64,000 nt of DNA from Sphaerolaimus hirsutus (Eukaryota; Nematoda; Chromadorea; Monhysterida; Sphaerolaimidae): NCBI GenBank assembly GCA_964036195.1, contig OZ038457.1, positions 19,495,147 through 19,559,146 of the forward strand, written 5' to 3'. Shown here one piece after another: positions 1-10,982 of this stretch (its first letter is position 1; each line of letters opens with the position of its first letter). A program made the position numbers and the translations under genes. The notes beneath the pieces are model-generated. The model was not told where the DNA came from. It made no database searches and saw nothing but the letters and a program-made list of their open reading frames with translations.

Positions 1-425
1 CCCTGTTTTATGCTTTTGAGAAAGCATAAAATAGGGTCATGCACAAAAAATGCATTGAATGTAGAAAATATGGCAAATGTACAAACTAGCCTTTGATCTA
101 CAACCTTTGATCAGTACTCATTTTATTCTACAGTTTCATAATACTTTTGTAAAAAGGACAATATCAATGGAAATTCACAAGCTGGACACAAAGTCAACTT
201 TTGCATTGACATTTGCTGCATGTCCATTCTTGCATTTTAACAGTGTGTATCGCATTACTTAATCAGTAAAATATCAACAGTGAAAAAGTGCCATTATTAG
301 GGAACTTCATACCACTACAGTATTTGTTACAGTCTGAATGTTTCATAAAAAGGCTGTAAAATGTGAAAAGATGCATGAAAATGATAAATAAATTGATCTA
401 AATGTGAGAACAGTGGTGTTTTCTA

Positions 426-599
426 ATGCTCAACAGTGAGAGCTCTTTCTAAAAAAATTTTTTACACTTACACTTTTTTTACACTTTCCTAGGTATTTTT
501 AAAATACCTTACACTTTTGGTATCCATACTCAAAATTTGGAAAGTGTATTTACACTTACACTTACACTTTCCAAAAATACCGGTATTTTAACAACTCTG
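426..599. repeat. AGAGTTG-end foldback element
   Basis: Low-complexity fold-back sequence ending in ...TTTTAACAACTCTGG. The interior is runs of TTTACACTTACAC and AAATACCGGTATTT that pair with each other. Related copies occur at 4862-5339, 6438-6921, 7738-8333, 9770-10148 and 26035-26893. The left boundary is approximate. Confidence 0.45.
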
Positions 600-756
600 G
601 TTAATACGGTACCTCATTATTGTAAATCACCTAATTCAGAAATGATTTTTTAGCAGTTACTGCCTAAATCTACACACCATAGTCTGCTACGCTGTTCACT
701 TCCTGTTTTTCCTGTCTTTGCGTTTTTTCCGACCCATATTTTGTTTTAAATATTTT

Positions 757-1000
757 AGGTATACTCCAGTGACTTTACACCTTGCACGGTTGGTTCACGC
801 TGGAAGCGTGCCAACGATATTTAATGCAGACAATTTTCATAAAATATAAAAAATTCATTGCTGTTACAACGTTATATAGTAACGTATTCACAACAATGAA
901 TTTTTTCATGTTTTAAAAAAATCGCAAGCTTTGATTTATCGTTGGCATTCTTCCAACGGTAACGTAAATAATTGCCGGTGCAAAGTAGGAGCGCTGCCAA
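757..1000. repeat. TATACTC-end MITE-like repeat
   Basis: It begins GGTATACTCCAGTGACTTTA and has an inner inverted segment (GTGCCAACGAT at about 809 against ATCGTTGGCA at about 938). Sequence of the same kind recurs at 60525-60775 and 15607-16050, and a cousin family with GCCGAGTAT ends lies at 25498-25700 and 57845-58040. The right end is approximate. Confidence 0.45.
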
Positions 1001-1114
1001 CCGCAGCAAAATTCACCAATGTGAATATTGAGTTGCTGGCAACATAAACAGGCAGTTTCCAATATTGGCAAACCTGTCCAAAAAGTAAGGTAGTGATAGA
1101 AGCAATAGCTGAAG

Positions 1115-1540
1115 CAGGGCCGTATCCAGGGGGGGCGGGGGGGGCTGCAGCCCCCCCCCTTCCCGGGGCGAGACCAGAAAGTGACCGGAAAATGCGACTT
1201 TTTCAACGTCAGCGTAAAAAATTTTGCGCGCAAGCGCGCATTCTTCACCAGACATAAGGTATTATCATCAGATTTGCTCCATGTGGTCGCAATCGCTATA
1301 AATACACTCAATGTTGTGCTTTTTGCTGTTTTATATGTATATTTACATACATATACAGCGTTCCATGGCGCTGGCGCCAATGCCAATGGCGCCATGGCGT
1401 GGCGCTTACAAATGGCGCCAGCGCCATGGCGCCATTCCGCCACTATGTAGCTAAAATTTAAGGGGGGGCTGAGCCCCCCCCCTCGCCGGCCTCCGTAAAC
1501 AAGCAGCCCCCCCCGCTCAAAAATCCTGGATACGTCCCTG
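1115..1540. mobile_element. inverted-repeat element with CGTATCCAGG ends
   Basis: The left end CAGGGCCGTATCCAGG pairs with the right end CCTGGATACGTCCCTG. Internal G8-9 and C8-9 runs flank each end. A GGCGC-palindrome segment sits inside at about 1360-1446. No coding capacity; a non-autonomous DNA element. Confidence 0.6.
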
Positions 1541-2117
1541 AGCTGAAGGTTGAACAGCGACCACAATCAAAGCCAAAGGGGCAAATTTGTGTGCATGCAG
1601 GTTTCCGTAAGTTATTTGGAATCATACATTTTCCATCGAAATTATCAAACAGTTTTCCGTTTCCAGACAAATTGCACTTTCCAAATTTCTATTTCCACGC
1701 ATTCCATTTTCCCGATTGCCCAATTTCTGTCAACATTTCCCCAATAAATTCACACTCCAACTTCCTCACATCCGAGACCTCAAAACATTTTGACCATTCA
1801 AATTTCTGGCCCAGATTTTTGACGGCCCAGTTTTCACTTACATTCGCTCAGTGTGGGCCGGTTGGCTAGCAAAACTTCGTATACTCGGTTTCTTGATTAG
1901 AATTCGATTGCCGCGTGCGAGACTGCTGCCGGCGCGGCGCACATTTCGAGCCGCGATTCACGAGGTGACGCTACTTGAGCTAGCGTTGGGAATCAGCTAG
2001 TGTTGTTTTGACTGGATTTGGTTAAGTGAGATGGCGATGTACGGACTACTTACTACCAGTTGACCGTTGACCAGTGGTCAACTGGAAAATGTGTCTCAAA
2101 ATCTTGCGTATTGAGCC

Positions 2118-2283
2118 CACATACACTAGTTGACCAACATGAAATGCTCGACCATTTTGGGTAAACTGTTTTCACAAAACAGTGCGAAACACCGTACAAC
2201 TCTGTACAATGTTTCGTACTGTTTTGTCAAAACAGTTTACCAAAATGGTTGAGCATTTCTTTTTGGGAAACTAGTGTATGTGA
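2118..2283. mobile_element. CACTAGTT-end hairpin MITE
   Basis: Terminal repeats CACATACACTAGTT and AACTAGTGTATGTG surround a long near-perfect hairpin, with CATTTTGGGTAAACTG in the left arm against CAGTTTACCAAAATG in the right. Other members: 11336-11547, 15102-15290, 20748-20945 and a partial copy at 45740-45860. Confidence 0.65.
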
Positions 2284-3420
2284 GGGCATTATGTAAAAAC
2301 AACATTTTCTGATACCATGTTTATATGGTAGTTGAGATATCCATATTTCCCCGAAATACCCCAAGGGGTTAATTTTTTCCGAGTGAGAATTTTGAAGGGG
2401 GTGGGTTTAAGTTCATAGTGTCTATTTTGAGGGGGGGGGGGGTATTTCGAGGAAATAGTCATGTAGATTTTCCACTATTGTAAACATTTTGATTGATTGA
2501 TCACTTAAATTATTGCCCAATAGTCAAAGTGTACATAGCCACAGCGTGAAATGTGGTTACCTAAGTAAGTGCTAAATCAATTAGCAGGTGGACTACGCAT
2601 AAAAATATCTCAACTGATTTTTTCGAGCCTTTTCGTCAACTAAATACATCCGCATTTGTGTGGTCCACTCGAAAACCCGCCTCTAGACATTATAGGTCTA
2701 TTATAACGGGCGTCTAAGTAAGCAGTTATCGAATTAGTTGTTTACGTGTGAGGCATGAGCTGAGCGGCTACTAAATCATGATTTAGTAGCGTGCCGCTTT
2801 AACGGCGCACATAATTGAGTTTGCAGCTGGACTGGTGTAAGGCTTGCCGCCGCGAACTGAGCGAGCTTTTGAAGCGGGTTCGATTGATTGCCTAATTTGT
2901 GAAGACGTTTCGAGCGTACGTGGGTGCTATTTACCGTGTTTGTTCGAATAGAGGGCGCCGTTGTATTTTTTTCGTCGACTTTTTTTACCTGTCGTTGTAT
3001 TGGAGGTGCCGTTCTATTGCAGGCTGCTGTTAGATTTTTTCACAAATTTTTTTCACACATTTTTCGTTTGAAGATATTATTTATTAGATGCATTTTGTGG
3101 TGAAACTTCGGCAATATTTTTTTGTCAGAGCATTAATTCGAGAGATTACATTTGAATTTTCTATTTGAAGCTCTGAGTGTCCGCTCCATCTATTTTTTTG
3201 TGTTTTGGCAGTATTCCAACCTAATTTTTACCAGTCGTTTGATTGGAGGCTGTCGTCCAATTGGAGGTTGCCTTTCTATTAGAAGCAGTACGGTGTATGT
3301 GCATTAGGTACATATTTACATGACCAGGCACGTGTTCTGACGCTTAATTTGACCAGCGGCCGAATTTAGTTAGTCCGACGCGTTTTATATGTAGGCATTT
3401 TTGCGGCATCGCGTACTCTG

Positions 3421-3795
3421 GTGCCAGTCCCAGACCCTGTACGGATCCTGTAAAATGTCATGTATTTGTACATGTAAAAGACCGAGTAAAATGTCACGTG
3501 TCATGTTAAAGACACTGTAAAATGACAAGTTGGATACACATGACACTTTTTACAGGGTATTTTACACGACCTATGACACTTACTATTTTACACGACTTTT
3601 GACACTCTGCATGAACCATGACATTTGACAGGGTCTTTTACATGACACGTGACATTTTACATTGTCTGTTACACTTTTACAAGGTCTTTTACACTTTACC
3701 TGTCTTTTACACTTTACCTGTTTTTTTACACTTTACAGGGTCTTTTACACTTTACAGGGTCTTTTACAATGTCTGAAACTGCACCCTGCAAGGTA
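3421..3795 (+). mobile_element. introner-family copy outside a recognised gene
   Basis: It starts with the family left tip GTGCCAGTCCCAGACCCTG and runs through the characteristic TGTAAAATGTCATG motifs. The right arm is expanded by tandem TTTTACACTTTAC units and degrades to GTCTGAAACTGCACCCTG near 3790. No flanking exon is visible, so this is either an intergenic insertion or part of a gene I cannot recognise. Confidence 0.6.
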
Positions 3796-4238
3796 TTTTA
3801 CACTGGTCAATTGAGTCAGTCCAGACAAAATGTGATAACCTGTCTATATAGCACGTGAAACATTGCCGGTCACTTGACAATTTATTTGAACTTCTAAGTG
3901 TTGTCGAATCAACCAAAAATTGACAGTGAATTTGCCAATAAAAACAACTTTGAAGCAAAGTATAATTTCAGGTAAAACATTTACGATAAATCGTGAAAAA
4001 AACTTATCGGGCTAATTAAACATGCAGCCAAATCTCACGGCTCAGCTATTCAGACGTCGACTTCTTCCACTAAAAAGTTGCATGTTTTGCAAGAGTAGGT
4101 AGCTATCCACCCGTCCACGTTACCAAAAGGAACTAAGTAGGCAATCCATTTTAAAAGTCTGTTTGTGGTGGAAGGCAATTTTCGCCGAAATAGACATCTT
4201 AGGAGGTCATTCTGAAAGTTATATCTTGGTGTGATGTA

Positions 4239-4651
4239 TGTAACGTATTTCCTCGAAATACCCCCCGGGTGTGACTGATTCAGAGTGAGAATTTTGAGGG
4301 GGGTATTTCGAGGGGGGGGCTTATTATTTCGCCTGAAATTTTTTGAAATCCCGGTACAAATTTGTCCTTTGTAACGTACGCAGACGCCGAAAAATACACC
4401 AATAAACACCATGTAATAGAGTCTATACACTTTGAGTATTTATGTAGATGGTATAAAAAGGTTCTAATGTAACACAGTGGTTCTTTTTATCGTCTGTTCT
4501 GCATTGCCCGGATCACAAACCGCAACTTTAGTCATGTATGTTCCCTTTACATACAATTAAGGGGGGTATTTCGAGGGGGTGGGTAATTATTTCATAGTGT
4601 CCATTTTGAGGGGGGGGGGTATTTCGAGGGGGCTATTTCGCGGAAATACGG
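4239..4651. mobile_element. CGTATTTCCTCGAAATACC foldback element
   Basis: The left end CGTATTTCCTCGAAATACC pairs with the right end GGCTATTTCGCGGAAATACG; the interior has G-rich runs (GGGGGGTATTTCGAGG) and a conserved GTACGCAGACG-type core. It is one of many members of this family: 14664-15094, 20170-20549, 22196-22593, 38590-39030 and 61346-61798, with single-ended pieces at 2340-2460, 18327-18500, 35340-35460 and 41743-41890. Confidence 0.6.
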
Positions 4652-4861
4652 TATGCGTTTTTTTGTGGTGCGCATGCAGTTTTTCACACGTCCGCAGTTC
4701 CGCGCCGAGAAGCGATCTTTGACAGATTATTGTGCTATGCACGCATGGCAAATTGCCCACTCAGGGTTTTTTCGGCCTTCAATCAAATGCTCGTTTATTT
4801 ATAGTCCATTCTTCCTGTTTAGTTTTCAACTTGCAGACCACCCTATAGTAAGGGTTTTCTG

Positions 4862-5339
4862 AGATGACTCATGTTGCGAAAACGTATTTACTTTTACTCG
4901 AAAAATACGTAAACTCAAGTTCTCAGTGAATACGTTTACGATTTGTCCAAAAAGTACATTTATTCGCTTTTACTCGAAAATTACCTATACTCGAGTACTG
5001 TATAAGTACTTTTACGATTCCTCCAAAAAGTACATATTTACCCGTGTTTGCTTTTACGTATACTTCTAAAAAAGAAACGAACAAAAACTGAAAAAATACT
5101 CAGTTTTACAGTACTTTTACTTCTTTACTTTCTCTCAAGTAAAACAATGAGAACATCACTTCCCTATACATTTTCCCAATAGGGGAAAATTATTTTTCCG
5201 TTTCTTCTACGTTTATTCCAAGGTAATTTTTTATCTAGGCAACTGTTTCTTTACTCGGGCGTCAAGGGTGAGTGAAATTAAAATACTTCGCGTTGACGTA
5301 CAGGTATTTTGAAAAAGTTTGGAAATTTTAACAACTCTG
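4862..5339. repeat. AGAGTTG-end foldback element
   Basis: Same family as 426-599. The right end reads TTTTAACAACTCTGA and the interior is TACTCGAGTAC and TTTTACG low-complexity sequence able to fold on itself. Boundaries are approximate. Confidence 0.4.
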
Positions 5340-5930
5340 AAGATGTAGACCCAGCGAGTTGTAGACAGTTCAGGCATAACTCAATTTTCAATTTTGTAAC
5401 CTTGCCAAGCATTCATTTTTGCTTCTGTACATACATAAATACAAAGTACATAGGTAAATACAAAGTGCATGGGCTACACTTTGTATTTATTATATTTACT
5501 AAATACATAAATATGTATACTCGTCCAAGCACTTAATGTACGAAGAATTCTACCACACTTTAATGAATCTAGGCAATTAAAAAGTGGAAAAAAATTTGTT
5601 CCTTGTTGTGATGGGATATGGTAGATTTCAGTGAAGTGAGCGGTCAGTAGAACATTCTTAGCTTGTTCTGCAATTCTTTCTGGCAACACTTGCTCCGATT
5701 GAATCGTAACTAAATTTTGTGTTTGTTCTGTCGCTTTTACCCCAGTTTTTTTTGACTCGAGTTCATATCATGTCACGGCCTCTGCTATTTTTGATCGACC
5801 CTATGACTGTTGAGTTGACAAAAACAACATCTCAACTTGGGAAACAAATTTGTTGAACCGAATACCTTATAGTGTGCTATGAGCAGAAGCAGTTAGGGTT
5901 TAGGGACCTTCGAATGGCTAGATAGAATAA

Positions 5931-7336
5931 CTACATGGTCCGGCTGAAAAGTCCCCGGGCAGTGCTCGCCATTCGCGCTAGGGGTAAGCTACGGTCATAA
6001 AATTTTGACAGCTTAAGATATCAGGTGTTTTGAGTTTTCACCCAAAATTTCGCCCCTCTAGCTCCACCCACTGCGGAACTGTGGGGGTTACAATTTCGGT
6101 CATTTTGTACTGATGTACAAATGGTGCTCTAGCTCAATGCTGCTTTAAGTTGTGATCATGAAACTTTGGCTAGTGTAAGCCACCAGTGTTGGCAATAACC
6201 GACATTAGCTATGATATCATAAGCCTAGTTCATATTGCCATTACTGTCACTACTCTCACTACCAAATTCATCATTCTGCCTCTCCTTCTCAAAAAGTGGT
6301 CAATACAGGATGCATTTTGCATGTACACTGCTGTTGAACACAGATAATGTGTCCACTACAGATTAGTAATGAAACATTAGGAAATTTTAAACACATAACT
6401 CCCTTACTGCACATTTCAAAACAACATTAAAATCATAGTTGTTAAAAAGTATTTACGTTTACTCAAAAAGTACGTATACTCGAGTACTGAGTAAATACGT
6501 TTACATATACTTTGAAAAAAGTAGCTGTACTCGCTTTTACGTATACTTTTTGAAAGTACTCGAGTACAGAATACGTATTTCAGATAGGCTTTTTATATGC
6601 ATAGTTAGGAAAAAGGGGGTTAAAAAGCGAAAAATAAGTAAAAATTTGCTAAAAATAGGCACATAACACATGTGCTTGTGAATTTGAAGGTCAAAACGTT
6701 TGAAAAAGTACGAAAATGAGTGATCTTGAGTGAAAATTGGGCCAAAATTTTCCAAAATACTCAAAAATACGTTTTCTGGAGGGAAAAGTATTTTACTCAT
6801 GTTTACTCATGAGTAAAAGTAAAAAAAATATATTACGTTTCTGTACTCAGGGGGTAAGTAAAAAATTAATACTTTACATTTATGTATACTTTGAAAAAAG
6901 TTCGGTACTTTTATCAACTCTGATCAAAATCACTGCATTACAACATGATCTCAGATGATCACCAAAAACATCCATCGCAGTTCCCACGTTTCTTGCACAC
7001 CACCCTGATCTACATTATAATTTTACCTTGATAGCAATGATGTTGATAAAAGTGTTGAATATTATCAGCACATTACCAACACTGGTGGCTTACACTATCC
7101 AAAGTTTCATGATCACAACTTAAAGCAGCATTGAGCTAGAGCACCATTTGTACATCAGTACAAAATGACCGAAATTGTAACCCCAACAGTTCCACAGTGG
7201 GTGGAGCTAGAGGGGTGAAATTTTGGGTGAAAACTCAAAACACCTGATATCTTAACCTGTCAAATTTTATGACCGTAGCTTACCCCTAGCGCGAATGGCG
7301 AGCACTGCCCGGGGACTTTTCAGCCCGACCATGTAG
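5931..7336. mobile_element. 1.4 kb foldback element with 250 bp arms
   Basis: The left arm starts CTACATGGTCCGGCTGAAAAG and the right arm ends CTTTTCAGCCCGACCATGTAG. The match continues for about 250 bp (for example the segment containing CACCTGATATCTTAA and TGTACATCAGTACAAAATGA) with few mismatches. The two arms surround a nested AGAGTTG-family copy at 6438-6921. No transposase is present. Confidence 0.8.
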
Positions 7337-7737
7337 ATACCATAGCATGATTGGCAATGGGAGGCATTGAATTATCTGGGAGGTAATATTTTCAAAAATC
7401 AGAAAGTATAAAAATATCCGTATCAAAAACCCAGCAAATATTGTTTGAAATCACAGTAAACTCCAGCGATTCCCTTAATATCTACCCACCCAACCCCCGC
7501 CAAGGTCAATATCCTGGAGACCCCTGGGTCAGTAAAAAGTGATCAAAACTTAGCCTTAATGCACATGGTATTATGTAAAATTGCCTTCGCAGATAGACAA
7601 ATAGACACGCGACTCACACGTCCATGTTGTCTATGTGACCAGACTGAAAATAATGTGTAATAAGCTAAACGTGGAAGTGATCTGTCTGCCATCTGCGACA
7701 CTTCGGCGCGACTGCGCGCTCGTGACATCGCACGCAC

Positions 7738-8333
7738 AGTTGTTAAATGTACTGAAGTTTTTTCAAAGTAAACGTAAAGTATTATCTTTTACTCATCGCT
7801 GAGTACAGACATTTTTTACTACTCATGAGTAAATGTGAGTAGATTACTTGTGTCCCCTGAGAACGGAAAAGTGAATATTTTTGAGAAATCACTATTTTTT
7901 GCTAATTTTCACCCTCAAGTTCGCTAGTGAATGTGCTCTTTTGCCTACTGCTTATTTTTTTAGGTGTTTTTGTCCCTTTATACCTTTATGCCTTATTTTT
8001 TTGGCTATTTATGTTCTTCTATACCCATTTTTCGCGATTTTTTTTCTCTATTTTCACATTTTTCACCTATTTCTTCCTTCGACACTTAAATAATCTACAT
8101 AAAGGCCTATCTGAAATACGTTTTCTGTACTAATACGTTTTCTGTACTTGTGTAGTAGTTGATTGAACTAACAACTAACAACTAAAGGTCAATAAACTAC
8201 TACACTTGCGTACTTCAAAAAGTACGTGTAAAGGTGAGTACAGGTATTTTTTGCAGAGGAAACGTAAACGTATTTTCTTAGTACTCGAGTATACGTATTT
8301 TTCGTTAAAACGTAAATAAGTTTAAACAACTAT
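7738..8333. repeat. AGAGTTG-end foldback element
   Basis: The left end is CAGTTGTTAAATGTACT and the right end ...GTTTAAACAACTATG. The interior has ACTCGAGTATACG and TACTCATGAGTAAA palindromes and a T-rich stretch. Boundaries are approximate. Confidence 0.4.
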
Positions 8334-9769
8334 GATCGCATACATACACATTGGAGGACATATGAAAGTGGCACTGCTTTGAAAGTCGTCGCTGCTTGTT
8401 TTATCACCACCATTCACCAGGCGGCGGCCACTCAGATTTCGAATAGCTCATCTGTGATAGTGGAAAGACGCCAGACAAAAATGGCGCCGAGACGATGTTT
8501 TATTAGTGAAAATGGCGCCGGGAAGCATAGGCGTTAGCGCCATTTTGGTCAGGTATACTCCTCGGTGTCAGGTATATAGTTTTCTGAACGAAACACTCCA
8601 TCGTGACGCCATCATTTGTAAAATGATCCAAAATAATAATAAGAGAACGTTCCGTGCAAAGGAAATGGGCTTTTTTTGAAGGTGGCTGCGAAGTGTTGTT
8701 ATTTAAGGCAAACTGATGTAAATAAATACCGACGTGAATCACACAGTGTGATGTGTGCTGCTGTGCGGCGCCAATCACTTCTTAACGCTATTGAATTCTC
8801 TATAATTAGGACTATGGCAGGGTTTCATACTGCAGTTAAATCGAACAACCAAATCGCTTCTTTTTTATAGTTCGCAACTGCTTCAATGCCAAAAATGCCC
8901 GGCCGTAGGTGCCCTGCATCTGCTAGCGTAAATACGAAGCTCAAAGCCATAGAAAATGCCGGGCACCTACAACCAAAACTCGTAATCTGCGCTGACCATT
9001 ATCGCCCATGCGTTGTTATGGCCCTGTTTTGTTCAATGTACCCAATAAAACGCATATCCCTCGCAGACAAACATTTCTGCCTTCTGAACTGAAATGCAAG
9101 CCCTAGGACTTCGTGCCGTGACCGCGGTCAATTTAGTGCCCCTCTGTGTTGCGCTGCGGCTGTACTTCGTGCAGGCTCAGTGACTATTGTAACTTATGTC
9201 GATTTACACATGCAGATTGAGTATCTGTGCACTTTTGGGGGGGGGGCTTTTAGGGGTGGAAAAAGTATTGAAATGGTTTGCTGATGGATATTTAGGTACA
9301 TTTACGCAACTTGCTTGATTTTCAAATGAGCTCCAGTTCTGCGGCTTCAGCTTCAAGGCTGCAATATTGTGCAATTCAAAAATTCCGCGCGTTTATACAT
9401 CGATTTACGCACTGGGCATGCGCAATGCCTAAATACATCATGTGTCGTAGAAGCATAAGATTTAGGTGTTGACTTGTGAGTAGTAGCGGCCATTTAAATT
9501 TTCTCCAAGCACCCCCAAGTTCAAATTGGTCATGTCACATGGACACCTCACTTTTGAATCTGACCTGTGTTGTTGCAATATAAATATTCACGTATTCATT
9601 TATGTAACAAAACGCATAAATACCTTTTTTTGTATTACTAAAGCATGTCGGATTGAGCTATTTTCGCCCTGTGAGCTAAATCACATGTTTCTATGAGATT
9701 TTTCGCGTGCGCTGAACGGACAATCAAAGTGCCGTTGAGATGTGGTGTCAAACGGAGTCTTTAAAGGTG

Positions 9770-10148
9770 CTAAACGTTTTCCAAAGTATTTGTAAATGTT
9801 AAGTTTAATAGTACATTTACTCATCCTCCCCCCCCCCCCCCCCGAGTACAGAAAGCGTAAAGAAAAAGTTTTTTAACTTGGACTGAACGTGAGAGTACTT
9901 CTCACCTGATAAAACGTAAAATGAAGTAATATTTGAAAAAAAATTATTCAAGAAAATAAATTCTTAAATTATTCTAAAAAGAAAGGTAAAAATCTTTTGC
10001 ATGCAAATAAATTTAAAAGAATGTCTTTCTATACCGGGATATTTTCAAAAAGTAAACGTCGGTATGTAAAAGCGAACTCAGGTACTTTTTTCGGTACTCG
10101 AGTACACATATTTTTATGGCAAAAGTAAATACGTTTTCATAACTGTGG
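9770..10148. repeat. AGAGTTG-end foldback element (diverged)
   Basis: Interior GTACTCGAGTACAC and repeated TTTACG blocks match the other family copies; the right end is degraded to CATAACTGTGG. A 16-17 base C homopolymer lies within it. Confidence 0.35.
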
Positions 10149-10277
10149 TGTCAAACGTAATGAGGTTGTTGTGATATCAATCAGCCAGTAACGCCCATCG
10201 CTTTCAACCAGAAAATATTTTCGTTTCACAGTGTACACAAATAAGTAAGTGGAGGTTTCTTCCGTGTTGGGTATCGT

Positions 10278-10395
10278 ATTACCGTATCTCTTCTAATATA
10301 AGAGCGCCGTTTTTTTTCGTCAGCTTTTTTACCTGCCGTTTTATTGGAGGTGCTCTTCTATTGTAGATATGCCGTTCTATTAGAAGAAATACGGT
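10278..10395. mobile_element. TACCGTATTTCTTCTAATA MITE
   Basis: The left end TACCGTATCTCTTCTAATA and right end TATTAGAAGAAATACGGTA form terminal inverted repeats around GAGCGCCGT and TTTTACCTGCCGTT segments. A second copy is at about 14284-14402 and single ends occur near 3000 and 13047-13105. Confidence 0.65.
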
Positions 10396-10982
10396 ATGCA
10401 CTTCTTGGGTTTTCTTACGAGTTTCTTTAATATCCCTCCCGAGTATCATATTTCGACTCCGTGTTAAATAAGTTGCTACTTGATTTAGATAAATCAACTT
10501 TCCTAACTGGCTCTATTCGTATGTAAAGTAAATGGAATTTTAATCATTACCGTAGGGGATAAATGAACAAATCGCATCGCATTCTCATTCTTTGTCGTTT
10601 GTAACAAAGGTGAACCATCTAAAAATATGTTCCCTAGTTCCTTTTTTTTACAACACAACAAGTAAATACATAGTGATCGCAAATTAAGGATGACATGTTC
10701 ATTCGAACATCCAGGAATTAAACGATATCATTTGCTAATTAAAAAGGGCCACTTATTTAGTACTGACGTAATTTCGGTTTTGCGCGCATCACTTTATCAT
10801 TTTTTTGTAAATTATTATTTGAATACATATTTACATAAATATTTAGATATAGATATAAACATTTAAATATATTTAGATATAAATAGAGATATAAATATGT
10901 AAATATACATATAAATAAATCTCAACCAATCCGCGCAGCACTCAGCTCTTCTACGCAATCGCCGCTATCGTCGCCGGACAGC

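Larger units (their letters stand above)
1..10982. other. intergenic repeat mosaic, no supported gene
   Basis: I find no coding exon with a plausible protein here; the open frames are short, low-complexity or inside repeats. The stretch is AT-rich and consists largely of the inverted-repeat elements listed separately. Between them, about 7340-7740 and 8336-9770 hold AT-rich sequence in which I see nothing definite. A C homopolymer at about 9828-9843 and a G-rich run near 9235 are simple-sequence features. Confidence 0.6.

Noticed and set aside
8886..9092. Possible exon in a GC-richer patch (MPKMPGRRCPAS)
   Set aside because: Short, no domain, no convincing splice sites, and the inverted CCGGCCGTAGGTGCCCTGC / GCCGGGCACCTAC segments suggest a small hairpin repeat.
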